Below the pieces are notes generated by a model, which saw nothing but the letters and a program-made list of their open reading frames with translations, was not told where the DNA came from and made no database searches. Below, piece by piece: positions 43,863 to 54,364 of a DNA stretch of 64,000 bases. Numbering within the stretch: the first letter of the stretch is position 1; the number at the start of each line of letters is the position of its first letter. The position numbers and the translations under genes are program-made. The stretch comes from Robiginitomaculum sp. (lineage in GTDB: Bacteria > Pseudomonadota > Alphaproteobacteria > Caulobacterales > Maricaulaceae), in assembly GCA_026982415.1 (NCBI GenBank), contig JALSHE010000055.1, forward strand, positions 1-64,000. The letters run 5' to 3'.

Positions 43863-45215
43863 ATGAGATACTTACCCCTAAATAATAATGACCGCAAAGC
43901 CATGTTGGATGTGGTTGGCGTTGCGTCTATTGATGATTTGTTTGTTGATGTGCCGGAGGCGGCGCGGCTCGACGGGCTGATTGATGTGCCGACCCATTTG
44001 ACCGAAGCTGAGGTTGAGAACCGTCTGACAGCTATGGCTGGAATGAACCATGCGGCAGGTGACGGGCCGTTTTTCATGGGTGCGGGGGCTTATCGTCACC
44101 ATATTCCGGCCACGGTTGACCACCTTATCCAGCGTTCTGAGTTCCTCACGGCCTATACACCTTATCAGCCGGAAATATCCCAAGGCACATTGCAGGTCTT
44201 GTTCGAATTTCAAACCCAAGTGGCGCAACTGACCGGCATGGAAGTGGCCAATGCCTCCATGTATGATGGCTCCACCGCTTGCGCCGAAGCCGCGCTTATG
44301 GCGTGCCGGGTGGTGCGCAAACGTAGCAAGGTGAAAATCGCCAGCGGCCTGCACCCGCACTATACCGCCACCACAGAGAACCAGTGCCGCTTGCAAGGCA
44401 TAACCCTTGATATAGCCGACTGCGCGCCGGGCAAAGACGTGGAAGTTTTAGACGGGTTGGACAAAGATGTTGCCGCTATCATCGTGCAATCCCCCAATGT
44501 GTTCGGCGAGATAATTGATCTGGAGCCATATGCCGAAGCCGCCCATGGGGTCGGGGCTTTGCTGATTGCGGTGTTCACCGAACCCGTCGCATTTGGTGCC
44601 ATCAAAAGCCCCGGCGAAATGGGGGCGGATATTGTGGTCGGCGAGGGGCAATCCATTGGGGTTGGTCTGAACTTTGGCGGGCCATATGTGGGTTTATTTG
44701 CCTGTAAGCAAAAACTGGTGCGGCAAATGCCGGGGAGGGTGTGCGGCGAAACTGTGGACGCGAACGGCGAGCGCGGCTATGTGCTGACCCTCTCGACCCG
44801 CGAACAACATATTAGACGCGAAAAAGCCACGTCTAATATCTGTACCAATTCAGGACTGTGTACGGTGGCGTTTTCTATCCACATGACGCTGCTGGGCGAA
44901 GCGGGACTTAGAAAACTCGCCCTGTTAAACCACGAAAAGGCTTGTATTTTGGCCGATAAACTCACCGCCATAGACGGGGTAGAATTGGTCACGGACACAT
45001 TCTTTAACGAGTTCACCTTGCGCCTGCCAAAAAGTGCCAGTGATGTGGTCGGCGACATGGTCGAGCGGGGCGTCCTAGGCGGTCTCCATGCGTCAAGGCT
45101 CATGGACGGCCAAGATGACTTGCTCATAGTCTGCGCCACAGAAATCAATTCGGACGCGGATATGGATGCGTTCGAATCGGCACTGAGAGGGGCTCTAAGA
45201 GGGGGGAAATCATGA
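43863..45215 (+). CDS. gcvPA: Glycine dehydrogenase (decarboxylating) subunit 1
   Basis: 450 residues, the N-terminal half of the P protein, which in this lineage is split in two. It starts [19 protein letters not shown] and carries [13 protein letters not shown]-like [37 protein letters not shown] and [14 protein letters not shown], all standard P-protein blocks. With GcvPB it forms the PLP-dependent decarboxylase that releases CO2 from glycine. Coupled to gcvPB by an ATGA overlap. Confidence 0.96.
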   Translation: MRYLPLNNNDRKAMLDVVGVASIDDLFVDVPEAARLDGLIDVPTHLTEAEVENRLTAMAGMNHAAGDGPFFMGAGAYRHHIPATVDHLIQRSEFLTAYTPYQPEISQGTLQVLFEFQTQVAQLTGMEVANASMYDGSTACAEAALMACRVVRKRSKVKIASGLHPHYTATTENQCRLQGITLDIADCAPGKDVEVLDGLDKDVAAIIVQSPNVFGEIIDLEPYAEAAHGVGALLIAVFTEPVAFGAIKSPGEMGADIVVGEGQSIGVGLNFGGPYVGLFACKQKLVRQMPGRVCGETVDANGERGYVLTLSTREQHIRREKATSNICTNSGLCTVAFSIHMTLLGEAGLRKLALLNHEKACILADKLTAIDGVELVTDTFFNEFTLRLPKSASDVVGDMVERGVLGGLHASRLMDGQDDLLIVCATEINSDADMDAFESALRGALRGGKS

Positions 45216-46771
45216 GTATGAATACACAAGGGCGCCAGACTTCACCAAATAAGACTTCACCCGCCAAAACCGTAATAGCGGAACACAAAACTATATCCGG
45301 AAATCGCGGCTTGGCGCAGGCTGAAAAATTGATTTTTGAGATTGGGACGCCTCGCCGAACAGGTGTAGATTTTCCCAAACTAAAAGGAGTGAAGCCGCGC
45401 TTGGGAGGTATGGAAAGGACGGACGAAATTGGTCTGCCCGGCTTGTCAGAGCCGGAAACCATGCGCCACTATGTGCGCTTATCGCAAAAAAACTACGCCA
45501 TTGATATGGGTGTATATCCGCTGGGGTCGTGTACCATGAAACACAATCCGCGCTTGAACGAGAAAATGGCGCGACTGCCCGGTTTTGCCGATGTGCATCC
45601 CTTGCAACCGCGCGGTACGGTGCAAGGTGCGCTGGAACTTATGGGTGAGTTATCCGACTGGCTTTGCAAATTAACCGGTATGCCTACGGTTGCTCTGTCG
45701 CCCAAGGCGGGCGCCCACGGCGAGCTGTGCGGCATGATGGCCATTCGCGCCGCCCATGATGCCAAGGGCGCGGATCATAAACGCCGCGTCCTTGTCCCCG
45801 AAAGCGCCCACGGCACCAATCCGGCCACCGCCGTCCAGTGCGGTTTTACCATAGATTCTATTCCGGCCAATGATAAGGGGCGGGTGGATATGGCCGCGCT
45901 CAAGGCCAAACTTGGGGATGATGTCGCGGGCATTATGTTGACCAATCCCAATACGTGCGGTTTGTTTGAAAGCGACATTATCGAGATCGCAGAATTGATC
46001 CATGGAGTGGGGGGGTATTTTTATTGCGATGGTGCCAATTTTACGGCTTTGGTTGGGCGGGTGCGTCCGGGGGATCTGGGCATTGATGCTATGCATTTGA
46101 ACCTACACAAGACATTTTCCACCCCCCACGGCGGCGGCGGCCCTGGTTCGGGCCCGACGGTTCTCTCAGATGCTTTGGCACCGTTCGCGCCTGTGCCTTA
46201 TGTTATCAAAGAGCAAGATAAATGGAAATTGGTTGAAGATGTAGATGGCAGTGAAAGCTTTGGCCGTATGACCGCATTCCACGGCCAAATGGGTATGTTC
46301 GTGCGTGCGCTGAGTTATATGCTGAGCCACGGCGCAGACGGCCTCAAACAAGCCACCGAAGACGCAGTTCTGAACGCCAATTATGTGCAGGCAAGTTTGA
46401 GCCATGACATGTCGCCCGCATTCGGGGGTATCTGCATGCACGAAGCTTTGTTCAATGATGATTTCTTGAAGGGTACAGGCGTAGAAACCCTCGACTTTGC
46501 CAAAGCCATGATAGACGAAGGCTATCACCCCATGACCATGTATTTTCCGCTTGTAGTAAAAGGTGCCATGCTAATCGAGCCAACCGAGAGCGAGAGCAAA
46601 GCCGAACTAGACAGGTTTATCGACGTGATGTGCGGCCTAGCAAGACGGGCACAAGCGGGAGAAACAGACTGCTTCAAAGCGGCCCCAATCTACGCACCAC
46701 TGCGCCGCCTGGACGAAACACGCGCCGCAAGGAAACCCGTTTTACGCTGGCGGAAACAACCGTCTGCGTAG
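45212..46771 (+). CDS. gcvPB: Glycine dehydrogenase (decarboxylating) subunit 2
   Basis: 519 residues, the C-terminal half of the P protein with the PLP lysine in [22 protein letters not shown]. Other landmarks are [19 protein letters not shown] and [17 protein letters not shown]. Its last 30 bases overlap the convergent acyltransferase gene, so the two share DNA at their 3' ends. Completes the glycine cleavage system; the L protein (dihydrolipoamide dehydrogenase) is not in the window. Confidence 0.97.
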   Translation: MSMNTQGRQTSPNKTSPAKTVIAEHKTISGNRGLAQAEKLIFEIGTPRRTGVDFPKLKGVKPRLGGMERTDEIGLPGLSEPETMRHYVRLSQKNYAIDMGVYPLGSCTMKHNPRLNEKMARLPGFADVHPLQPRGTVQGALELMGELSDWLCKLTGMPTVALSPKAGAHGELCGMMAIRAAHDAKGADHKRRVLVPESAHGTNPATAVQCGFTIDSIPANDKGRVDMAALKAKLGDDVAGIMLTNPNTCGLFESDIIEIAELIHGVGGYFYCDGANFTALVGRVRPGDLGIDAMHLNLHKTFSTPHGGGGPGSGPTVLSDALAPFAPVPYVIKEQDKWKLVEDVDGSESFGRMTAFHGQMGMFVRALSYMLSHGADGLKQATEDAVLNANYVQASLSHDMSPAFGGICMHEALFNDDFLKGTGVETLDFAKAMIDEGYHPMTMYFPLVVKGAMLIEPTESESKAELDRFIDVMCGLARRAQAGETDCFKAAPIYAPLRRLDETRAARKPVLRWRKQPSA

Positions 46772-47809
46772 GGTTTTTGCGACCGATAACATGGGTTTTT
46801 CGGCTAGCTTATAGGTGATAGCTGCGACCATTATACTGGCTATTGTCATGATAGCGAGCGCGGGGATATTGTCCCAGAAACTGTCTTGGGCGAATGTGTG
46901 CCAGATTCGCCCAAACAGGGTCAGGGTCAAGATGTGGGTCAGGTAAAGCGCATACGACCAGTCGCCAAGCATCTGCGACCATTTGGGCAGATTGCTTTTG
47001 AGGCCCGCTAAGCCGTAAACGGTTAAGGTGGCGGGCAGAGCGAAATGTATAGCCCGTCCCATATGGCTTTCTATCATGCTGTGACCTGCGGAGATGAGTA
47101 GGTAAAGCGAAACTACCCATAGAACCAATCCGGTCATCATAGCGGCTAGGGCGAATTTTGCATTCCATTTATGAAAGATCCAGCCTGCAAATGCGCCCGC
47201 CAAAAATTCATAGGTGAGGGGGCTGAACAGCAAAGCGATGACTGGGTTATGGGTATTGACGCCTGTATATTGACCGAGGCCGATAAGCCCTGCCCAAAGG
47301 AACAAGAACGGCAAGAGCCATTTTGGTTTCAGCAATAATGCCAACGCAAAGACCAGATAAAACCCGACCTCGTGGATAAGCGTCCAGCCTACTGCTAATA
47401 ATGGGTCGCGGGTGTCGGGATATAGGAGAAATGATTTTAGGATATTCGGATCAGTCTTGAAGCTGGAAAACACCATATCGGGACGTATCAGCCAGACCAT
47501 AAGTAAAGCCGCGCTAACCAACCAGTATAATGGATAAACCCTAGAGATACGGGCGAATAAAAACTCTAATGCTGGCTTGCTGCCTCTGCGCATTTTCATC
47601 GCCACATGCACCATGATAAAGCCTGAAATAACAAAGAATAAATCTACGCCCACTTGTCCATAATTCGCCCAAGAACCCAGGAATTGGTCGGGCGAATATT
47701 TGCGTTCAATCACCATCAAATGCGAGAACACCACCAGCAAAGCCGCAATGCCGCGCAAGGACTGTATGTTGGCGAGGCGGTTAGCAGGTGCAGGTGTTTC
47801 AAAACTCAT
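46742..47809 (-). CDS. Acyltransferase family 3 (OafA-like) membrane protein
   Basis: 355 residues with about ten hydrophobic segments. The family opening RLANIQSLRGIAALLVVFSHL contains the conserved Arg-His acylation residues, followed by QVGVDLFFVISGFIMVHV. Members O-acetylate surface polysaccharides or peptidoglycan, using a cytoplasmic acyl donor. It stands alone, convergent with gcvPB, so no operon partner helps assign the target. Confidence 0.9.
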   Translation of the reverse strand: MSFETPAPANRLANIQSLRGIAALLVVFSHLMVIERKYSPDQFLGSWANYGQVGVDLFFVISGFIMVHVAMKMRRGSKPALEFLFARISRVYPLYWLVSAALLMVWLIRPDMVFSSFKTDPNILKSFLLYPDTRDPLLAVGWTLIHEVGFYLVFALALLLKPKWLLPFLFLWAGLIGLGQYTGVNTHNPVIALLFSPLTYEFLAGAFAGWIFHKWNAKFALAAMMTGLVLWVVSLYLLISAGHSMIESHMGRAIHFALPATLTVYGLAGLKSNLPKWSQMLGDWSYALYLTHILTLTLFGRIWHTFAQDSFWDNIPALAIMTIASIMVAAITYKLAEKPMLSVAKTLRRRLFPPA

Positions 47810-48101
47810 ATTGGCTCACAGTGGGTTTGGATTGTTTATGCAGGCTAGTACGGGAATAATCTAGGGGAGATGTAGTTTTTCCTTCCCCCATTTTTTATGG
47901 GGGAAGTGGGCGCCTCTTGGCGGTCGATGGGGGCGCGCACTCTTGTGCGCTTCTAAGCTTCAGTTTTGCTCTTACTATTGTTGAGACGCAAGAGCGTCTG
48001 CCCCCATCCCCCTCTAAGAAGAGGGTACTTCCCCCATGAAGAATGGAGAAAGGAAAAAAGTGTGTTTTTAAGGGGGCAAATTGAGCGCGTCCGCTGACAC
48101 T
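47810..48101. repeat. 292-bp hairpin-rich intergenic region after atpF
   Basis: No gene. The stretch contains a 10-bp perfect hairpin CTTCCCCCAT/ATGGGGGAAG (47882-47906) whose core matches the one at 12101-12135, a GCGCAC/GTGCGC arm pair (47935 region), GACGC/GCGTC arms near 47990, and further GGGGGA/TCCCCC runs. It looks like a composite palindromic repeat and may also end the minus-strand atp transcript. Confidence 0.6.
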
Positions 48102-48602
48102 CTAATTCAAAACCTTGCCCATTTCGGCGATGCCGTTTTTGACCAATGTATTGTGATCTGTGCTGGCAAGTTCAGAGCGTAAAATTTGCTCTGCGGCTTT
48201 CGTAGCCAAATCAACCGCACGAGCTTTGACATCGGCCATTGCTTGGGCTTCCGCATTTTTAATCTTGGCTTCGGCTAGTTCAGCGCGGCGCTCTAGGCGC
48301 TCTACCAAATCTTTACGGGCACTTGCCGCCATGGTTTCAGCATCTTGTCTTGCTTGTTTGACAATCGCCTCGGCTTGTTCTTTGGCTTCGGCTTGCTTGC
48401 GCTGAAACGATGCGAGCAAAGTTTGCGCTTCTTCGCGCAAATTACGGGCTTCATCCAATTCTTTTCGGATAGCATCAGCACGGTCGTCCAGTGCTTTGGC
48501 CATGGTTTTGTGAATGCCTTTGTACAAAATCCCGGCAATAAACACGAGCAGAGCTAAAAACACCCAGATGGTGGGGTAGCCAAAATCAAAGTTCCAAGCC
48601 AT
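48102..48602 (-). CDS. atpF: F0F1 ATP synthase subunit b
   Basis: 166 residues: one N-terminal membrane helix (TIWVFLALLVFIAGILYKGI, about 10-30) and a long charged helix that forms the peripheral stalk. The usual F0 b length is about 160. Last gene of the minus-strand atp cluster, after b', c and a. The F1 genes are not in the window, as expected for alphaproteobacteria where F0 and F1 lie apart. Confidence 0.93.
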   Translation of the reverse strand: MAWNFDFGYPTIWVFLALLVFIAGILYKGIHKTMAKALDDRADAIRKELDEARNLREEAQTLLASFQRKQAEAKEQAEAIVKQARQDAETMAASARKDLVERLERRAELAEAKIKNAEAQAMADVKARAVDLATKAAEQILRSELASTDHNTLVKNGIAEMGKVLN

Positions 48603-48611
48603 ATCTTGCTC

Positions 48612-49151
48612 CTAACCTAACGCTTTAATCGCTTTACGCACTGCGGTAATGGTTACTTTTTTGGTAAATAAATGCTGTGTTAGGGCTTGTGCCGTTTCCG
48701 CAGCAATTTCATCAACATTAGCCATAGCCGCCTCGCGGGTAGCTTGAATTTTCGCTTCGGCTTGTGCCGTCTGCTTGGCGGTTTGTTCGTCGGCCATCAG
48801 TAATTCCGCCTCCAGTTCAGCGTTGACGCTGGCACGGGTGGTTTCGGCTACATTATGTGCCTTAGCACGGGCATCACTGAGAGATTGCTCATAGGCTTTC
48901 CCGGCTTGCTCTGCTTCGCGCTGCATCCGGGCCGCACTGTCGAGGTCATCGGCAATGCGGTTGGAGCGTTCTTCCAATATCCCGCCAAGACGCGGCAAAA
49001 GTACTTTGGATAACAAAAATAGCAAAATACCAAAGCTTAGAAACAGCCAGAAAAGCTGGGACGGGAAGGTGGAAAAATCCAACGGGGAAAACACTTTGAC
49101 TTTCCCCGCCCCGCCGTCTCCAGCGGCCATTATGATACTTAAACTGTTCAT
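48612..49151 (-). CDS. atpF': F0F1 ATP synthase subunit b'
   Basis: 179 residues, the b' partner of the b subunit found in photosynthetic and many alphaproteobacterial enzymes. One membrane helix near residues 30-55 (QLFWLFLSFGILLFLLSKVLL) is followed by a long charged coiled coil. The presence of both b and b' supports an alphaproteobacterial origin. It is separated from atpF by 9 bases. Confidence 0.9.
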   Translation of the reverse strand: MNSLSIIMAAGDGGAGKVKVFSPLDFSTFPSQLFWLFLSFGILLFLLSKVLLPRLGGILEERSNRIADDLDSAARMQREAEQAGKAYEQSLSDARAKAHNVAETTRASVNAELEAELLMADEQTAKQTAQAEAKIQATREAAMANVDEIAAETAQALTQHLFTKKVTITAVRKAIKALG

Positions 49152-49176
49152 AGTGCTTTACCTTTGGGTATTGGCT

Positions 49177-49404
49177 TTAACCGCCAAACAAAAGCAAGAA
49201 AGCAATCAAAAGCGAGAAAATGCCGATAGCTTCTGTCACGGCAAACCCGAAAATCAAAGTGCCGAACTGGCCTTTGGCGGCTGACGGGTTGCGAATAGCG
49301 GCGCTAAGATAGCTACCGAAAATTTGGCCAAGGCCGATACCGGCACCGATCATGCCAAAACAGGCTAGGCCTGCACCGATTAGTCTTGCTGCATCTGCTT
49401 CCAT
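49177..49404 (-). CDS. atpE: F0F1 ATP synthase subunit c
   Basis: 75-residue hairpin of two membrane helices: LIGAGLACFGMIGAGIGLG and FGTLIFGFAVTEAIGIFSLL. The proton-binding carboxylate is the Glu in FAVTEAIGIF near residue 58. Polar loop AAIRNPSAAKGQ between the helices is standard for the c ring. Confidence 0.96.
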   Translation of the reverse strand: MEADAARLIGAGLACFGMIGAGIGLGQIFGSYLSAAIRNPSAAKGQFGTLIFGFAVTEAIGIFSLLIAFLLLFGG

Positions 49405-49500
49405 GATAAAATCTCCTAATTTGGTTTATAGCAGTTAGAGTTAAAGTATTGTCGTTCTTTGTAAAGTTGTCGTTGTTAAAGTTAGTGCCCAAAATATCCC

Positions 49501-50274
49501 TTAATGTCCAGGGTTTAAGGCGTCGTTTAGATATACGCTGGTGAGAATAGCAAATACATAAGCTTGCAAGAAAGCCACCAAAATTTCAAGTGGGGTTAGG
49601 GCAATGGTCATAATCGCCGGAGCGATTGCACCGATTTTGAATATACCAGAAAGCCCGACCGCCATAGCAATGCCAAAGCTGGCAAATAGTTTAAGCATGA
49701 TGTGCCCCGCCAGCATATTGGCCCAAAGCCGGATTGAATGGGATAGGGGACGGGAAATAAACGAAATGATCTCTAGGGGTGTCACCAGCAAAACTTTAAG
49801 GATTAAAGGCACGCCGGACGGGTTGAAGAGCTTTAAAAAACCAAAGCCGTTTTTCCAAAACCCAACGATTAAAACCGTCACCATCACCATCATAGCTAGG
49901 GCAAATGTCACGATAATATGAGAAGTTGTTGTGAAAAAGAATGGGATTAACCCGAAAATATTTGCAAATAGGATAAACATAAATATGGCATAGACGAACG
50001 GGAAAAATTGAAGCCCGTCGCGTCCGGCTGTGGAGCGCACCATATTGGCGACAAATTCATAGGAAATTTCTGCCAATGATTGAAAACGTCCGGGTATCAG
50101 TGATTTTTTCGTAGTCGATAAGAATAAAAACAGACAAATAGCCGCCACCGCAACCACCATCATAAATGATGAATTGGTGAAACTGATGTCGTATTTACCG
50201 ACCTGAATATCCACCATTTTGTGAATATCGAACTGCCTGACCGGATCAAACTGTTTTCCCGCTTCTGCTGCCAT
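49501..50274 (-). CDS. atpB: F0F1 ATP synthase subunit a
   Basis: 257 residues with about five membrane segments. The essential proton-channel arginine is in HSIRLWANMLAGHIMLKLFASF (SRPLSHSIRLWANM), and PLEILVAFLQAYVFAILTSVYL is the C-terminal helix pair. Order a-c-b'-b in one operon, as in related alphaproteobacteria. Confidence 0.96.
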   Translation of the reverse strand: MAAEAGKQFDPVRQFDIHKMVDIQVGKYDISFTNSSFMMVVAVAAICLFLFLSTTKKSLIPGRFQSLAEISYEFVANMVRSTAGRDGLQFFPFVYAIFMFILFANIFGLIPFFFTTTSHIIVTFALAMMVMVTVLIVGFWKNGFGFLKLFNPSGVPLILKVLLVTPLEIISFISRPLSHSIRLWANMLAGHIMLKLFASFGIAMAVGLSGIFKIGAIAPAIMTIALTPLEILVAFLQAYVFAILTSVYLNDALNPGH

Positions 50275-50321
50275 TTCTGGTCTTTCAATTCCTGTGCGGA
50301 AATTCCGCGTTATTGTTACAG

Positions 50322-50714
50322 TTAGCTTTCGCCGTCCTGCGCTTCATCTTCTTCAGCAAAGTTTTTGCCGTCAATGTCTTTGCCGCCCAAGTCGTTGCCG
50401 TCCAAGTCTTCTTCGCCGTAACTTTGCGCCATTTGCACGATACTACGTGTGCCGGCGGCAAAGCCTAGTATTATGCCCACCATCAAGCCCCAAGGCTTGG
50501 TGTTGACTAAATGGTCGAACCCATATCCAAAAGCGCCGCCAACTATAACGGCACCCGTAAACACGCTGGCATAATTTAAACCAACAGCCCATCCAGTCGT
50601 GTCTTGTTCAATGTCTGGTTCTTGTGCATTTTTAGCGGATTTTAATTTATCCCCTAATTCTTGCAGTTTTTCCAAACGGTCTTGATCTGATAAAGACATT
50701 TTCCCTTTAGGCAT
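50322..50714 (-). CDS. atpI: AtpI-type ATP synthase assembly protein
   Basis: 130 residues with two membrane helices (NYASVFTGAVIVGGAFGYGF and PWGLMVGIILGFAAGTRSIV) in its second half and charged ends. The family helps assemble the c ring or transport divalent ions. First gene of the F0 operon, 47 bases before atpB. Confidence 0.85.
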   Translation of the reverse strand: MPKGKMSLSDQDRLEKLQELGDKLKSAKNAQEPDIEQDTTGWAVGLNYASVFTGAVIVGGAFGYGFDHLVNTKPWGLMVGIILGFAAGTRSIVQMAQSYGEEDLDGNDLGGKDIDGKNFAEEDEAQDGES

Positions 50715-50755
50715 AGCTTCGACTCACGTTAGATGGTCTCCCATCAAACGCGGGC

Positions 50756-50784
50756 AACTTACGCGGGGTTGTTTTCAGTGTCAA
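50756..50784 (-). promoter_or_regulatory. Candidate promoter of the F0 operon
   Basis: Read on the minus strand, TTGACA (50784-50779) is separated by exactly 17 bases from TAAGTT (50761-50756), with the atpI start about 42 bases further on. The -35 is perfect; the -10 is weak. Confidence 0.5.
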
Positions 50785-50805
50785 CAAAGCCTTGCGGCGT
50801 TAACG

Positions 50806-50856
50806 TGTTGAATAATAAGGATAAATAATATTTTATTAAAAAAACTTTATTCAACA
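50806..50856. terminator. AT-rich hairpin between smc and atpI
   Basis: TGTTGAATAA (50806-50815) pairs with TTATTCAACA (50847-50856), with an A/T-rich loop containing a run of seven A/T bases. Placed 35 bases after the smc stop, it may end the smc transcript just before the atp promoter. Confidence 0.45.
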
Positions 50857-50890
50857 AACGGTTCTTATGCCGGGAAGGCTAAATAGGCTG

Positions 50891-53800
50891 CTAGGCCGTA
50901 AGTTTCTCGGCGACTTTCAGGTCGATAGAGACCAGTTGCGAGACGCCTTGCTCGGCCATTGTTACACCGAAAAGTCTGTCCATACGTGCCATTGTCACCG
51001 GGTTATGGGTGATGGCGATGAATTTTGTCTCGGTGGATTTACACATTTCGTCCAATAGGTCGCAATAGCGCTCGACATTGGCGTCATCTAGTGGCGCATC
51101 AACCTCGTCTAGTACACAAATAGGTGCCGGGTTGGACAGGAACACGGCGAATATAAGCGCCGTTGCGGTCAAGGCTTGCTCGCCGCCAGACATCAAAGAC
51201 ATATTGCCGAGACGTTTGCCGGGGGGGCTGACCATAATTTCAAGTCCGGCTTCTAACGGGTCGTCATTTTCGCTGAGGGTCAAATTGGCGTGACCGCCGC
51301 CGAATAGAGTTGTGAACAAGCGGCCAAAATGTCCGTTGACCGTATCAAAGGCTGTCAAAAGCCGCTCGCGGCCTTCGGAGTTCAGGCTTTCTATGCCTTC
51401 GCGGAGTTTGGCAATAGCAGCAACCAAGTCTTGGCGTTCATCGTTCATGGCGGTTAGGCGTTCTTCTTGCTCTGCGGCTTCTTCGTCGGCGCGTAAATTG
51501 ACGCCGCCCAGTTTTTCACGCTCACCGGATAGGCGCTCCAATTTGCGCTCAATACTAGGCTCGTCCATTTTACTGTCCGGGCTTAAATCTTCCAACTGAC
51601 CTTTCAGATCAGACGGTGCGCAGGACAGGTTTTCTTGGATGCGTGCCTGAATTTCTTCCTTGCGTTCACCTGCTGCAATATGGCGGGCTTCGGCGGCGGC
51701 GCGGGTTTCGCGGGCGAGGCCAAGCTCGCGTTCACTCGCCCGTAACTTGCCGTCAACTTCGCGCAAATTGGTTTCGATCTCTGCCAGAGCATCACTGGCA
51801 CCGCTACGGCGGGTTTCGGCTTCGCTAAGCTCTGTGAGTAAAATCTGTTGTTTTTTGGTAAATTCGTCTGGGCTATCTTGCGCCGCAGATAATGCAAGCG
51901 CGGTTTCGGCTTCGCGGCCTTGTAGGCTCGCTGTGCGTTCTTTGGCGTGGGCGCCACGAGCCTGCCAGTCTTTCAGGTCTTGCTCTACGGCGTTTAGTCT
52001 GGCTGCGCGGGCTTGGGTTTCATTTTTCAGACTACGGTAATGGGCGCTGGCTTCGTCGGCAGTTTCGCGGGCTTTGCTCAGGTCTTCGCGTAAAACGGCC
52101 AATTGGTTTTCAAAATTGCTATCAGCTTCGGTGGCAGCCCAAACCGTCTTGGCGTTGGCCAATGCGACCCGGGTTTCAGAAAGTTCAGATTTACGCCGGG
52201 TCAGCCTGTCTTCGAGAGTGGATTTTTGTTCGGCCTTACGGGCTTGGTCGGTTTCGAACGCGTTTAAGCTAGCGCGGGCGGCGCGGTCATCTGCTTCCAA
52301 TTTTGGCAGGGCTTGGCGTGCAGCGCGCGCACTTTCTTCGGCTTGTTGGCGGGTATCGCGTGCCATTTGCCATGCAGCTTCGGCTTGGCCTACGGTCTTG
52401 CCGAGCGCGTCTAAACTGTCTTCAATTTCCAGCAAACGGTTTTTGTTCTCCAGTTTAACTGCGGCGGTAGATTTTACTTCGGACGACGAAACAAATCCGT
52501 CCCAGCGCCAAACATCACCTTGCAAGCTGACCAGACGTTGTCCGGGTAATAAATTCTTGGATTGCGCCAAGCCGTCCGCGGCATCTACAACACCAATTTG
52601 ACTTAAACGCGCCGCTAATAATTCAGGCGCATCTACACATTCAGCCAGCGGTTTAATCCCTGCGGGCAGTGTAGCATCAGGCGCATCCGCGCCTTGCCAG
52701 CAAAGGGGTAAGCCCGGCTCTAGCCCAGCGTCCAAGTCTTCACCAAGTGCAGCCGCTAGGGCGGTTTCGTAGCCTTTTTTGGCCGTGACAGACTCTAATG
52801 CGGGCGTCCAATTTTGATCGCCTTGGTTCGCATTAACAAGGCCGGACAGGGCTTTGTGTTCGGCTTCGGCTTGGGAAAATGCTCTGCGGGCTTCACTGAG
52901 TTTTTCGTGGTGTTCCCGCTCAGCACTGGTGGCTTCGTCGCGGGCGTTAAGGCATATTTGCTCATGTTCTTTGGCGGCCATAAGGACGGATGCGGCACTG
53001 TCGAGGGCTGCCGCAAATAGATTGTCACTTGCCGCAGTTTTGTTGGCGTTTTCCAGTTCCTTAAGAGCGGTAATCGCCGTGCTTATGTCTTGTTCCAAAC
53101 GTATTTTGTTGCCGCTTAGGCGGTCATATTCACGTTGGGCGCTGGCGTGTTCCGCTGCTTGCGCCGCTGCTTTACGGGTTAATTCGGATACTTGGTTTTC
53201 CAGTGTACTACGGGCTTCAATCGCTGCTTCCGCCGTTTTTGTCGCCGTTTCCAGTGCTTTACTGGTGTCTTTAACCGCTTGCAGTTCGGCCAGTTCTGCG
53301 CCCAGCCGCGTTGTCGCATTGCCTGCATCAATGACAATGTTTTCTTCGCGCTCAATGTCGCCTTTTAGGAATGCGAGACGCGATTCCAATTTGCTAATTT
53401 CGGACTTGGCGGCCTGGGCATCGTTTTCTAATGCTTCTTTGGCGGCGTTAAGACGCCCGCATATGGCCGCCGCGATGATTTGTTCTTCGCGGTGCGGCTC
53501 TAGCTTGGCGGTGATTTCAGTGACTTCGGTGGTCAAGAGAGTGACGGCAGATGTTAGCTCGGCGACTTGGGTCTCGCTATCCTTAAATGCCTGTTCATTA
53601 GCTTCCAGCGTTGACAAAGCTTGCTCCCAGCGCTTGAGCCATAATAGTGTGCGGTATTCGCGGATTTCTCCGGCCAAGCGTTTAAAGCGTGCGGCTTGGC
53701 GCGATTGGCGGCGCAGGCTTAAAAGCTGGCTTTCGATTTGGCTAAGAACATCTTCCAACCTGTCGAGATTGGTTTCGGCGGCGCGCAAGCGTAATTCGGC

Positions 53801-54346
53801 TTCGTGGCGTCTTGTGTGCAAGCCGGATATACCCGCCGCTTCTTCCAGAATTTTACGCCGGTTTTCCGGCTTGGCCGAGATAAGCTCGTTAATTTGGCCT
53901 TGGCGTACCAGAGCCGGAGAGTTAGCCCCCGTAGACGCATCTGCGAACAATAGCTGCACGTCTTTGGCGCGCACGGTTTGTCCGTTGACGGTATATTTAG
54001 AGCCAGAACCTTTGGTGATAAGGCGGGTGACTTCCAGAACTTCATTGTCGTTGAACATAGACGGGGCAATGCGCGCCGAATTATCTATCTCTAGGGTGAC
54101 ACTGGCTTGGTTGCGACCTGGGCGGTTTTTGGTGCCGGAGAAAATAACATCGTCCATAGCCTTACCGCGCATGGCCTTGGCGGAGTTGGCTCCCATAACC
54201 CAGCGGATGGCTTCGAGAAGGTTGGATTTGCCACAGCCGTTCGGGCCGACAACCCCTGTGAGGCCCGGTTCAATCTCAAAAACGGTGGGTTCGACAAAGG
54301 ATTTGAACCCGACCAGTTTTATGTGATTAAAACGCAATGACCCCAT
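50891..54346 (-). CDS. smc: Chromosome segregation protein SMC
   Basis: 1151 residues. Head-coil-hinge-coil-head layout: Walker A GVVGPNGCGKSNLLEAIRWVMG near residue 33, long coiled coils to about 1000 with a hinge near 520-650 (Ala/Gly-rich VTAKKGYETALAAALGE...), and the C-terminal head with signature LMSGGEQALTATALIF and Walker B CVLDEVDAPLDDANVERYC. It condenses and segregates chromosomes with ScpA/ScpB, whose genes are elsewhere. Follows the dsbA-like genes on the same strand. Confidence 0.97.
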   Translation of the reverse strand: MGSLRFNHIKLVGFKSFVEPTVFEIEPGLTGVVGPNGCGKSNLLEAIRWVMGANSAKAMRGKAMDDVIFSGTKNRPGRNQASVTLEIDNSARIAPSMFNDNEVLEVTRLITKGSGSKYTVNGQTVRAKDVQLLFADASTGANSPALVRQGQINELISAKPENRRKILEEAAGISGLHTRRHEAELRLRAAETNLDRLEDVLSQIESQLLSLRRQSRQAARFKRLAGEIREYRTLLWLKRWEQALSTLEANEQAFKDSETQVAELTSAVTLLTTEVTEITAKLEPHREEQIIAAAICGRLNAAKEALENDAQAAKSEISKLESRLAFLKGDIEREENIVIDAGNATTRLGAELAELQAVKDTSKALETATKTAEAAIEARSTLENQVSELTRKAAAQAAEHASAQREYDRLSGNKIRLEQDISTAITALKELENANKTAASDNLFAAALDSAASVLMAAKEHEQICLNARDEATSAEREHHEKLSEARRAFSQAEAEHKALSGLVNANQGDQNWTPALESVTAKKGYETALAAALGEDLDAGLEPGLPLCWQGADAPDATLPAGIKPLAECVDAPELLAARLSQIGVVDAADGLAQSKNLLPGQRLVSLQGDVWRWDGFVSSSEVKSTAAVKLENKNRLLEIEDSLDALGKTVGQAEAAWQMARDTRQQAEESARAARQALPKLEADDRAARASLNAFETDQARKAEQKSTLEDRLTRRKSELSETRVALANAKTVWAATEADSNFENQLAVLREDLSKARETADEASAHYRSLKNETQARAARLNAVEQDLKDWQARGAHAKERTASLQGREAETALALSAAQDSPDEFTKKQQILLTELSEAETRRSGASDALAEIETNLREVDGKLRASERELGLARETRAAAEARHIAAGERKEEIQARIQENLSCAPSDLKGQLEDLSPDSKMDEPSIERKLERLSGEREKLGGVNLRADEEAAEQEERLTAMNDERQDLVAAIAKLREGIESLNSEGRERLLTAFDTVNGHFGRLFTTLFGGGHANLTLSENDDPLEAGLEIMVSPPGKRLGNMSLMSGGEQALTATALIFAVFLSNPAPICVLDEVDAPLDDANVERYCDLLDEMCKSTETKFIAITHNPVTMARMDRLFGVTMAEQGVSQLVSIDLKVAEKLTA

Positions 54347-54364
54347 ATAGTCTCCTAATACCCT

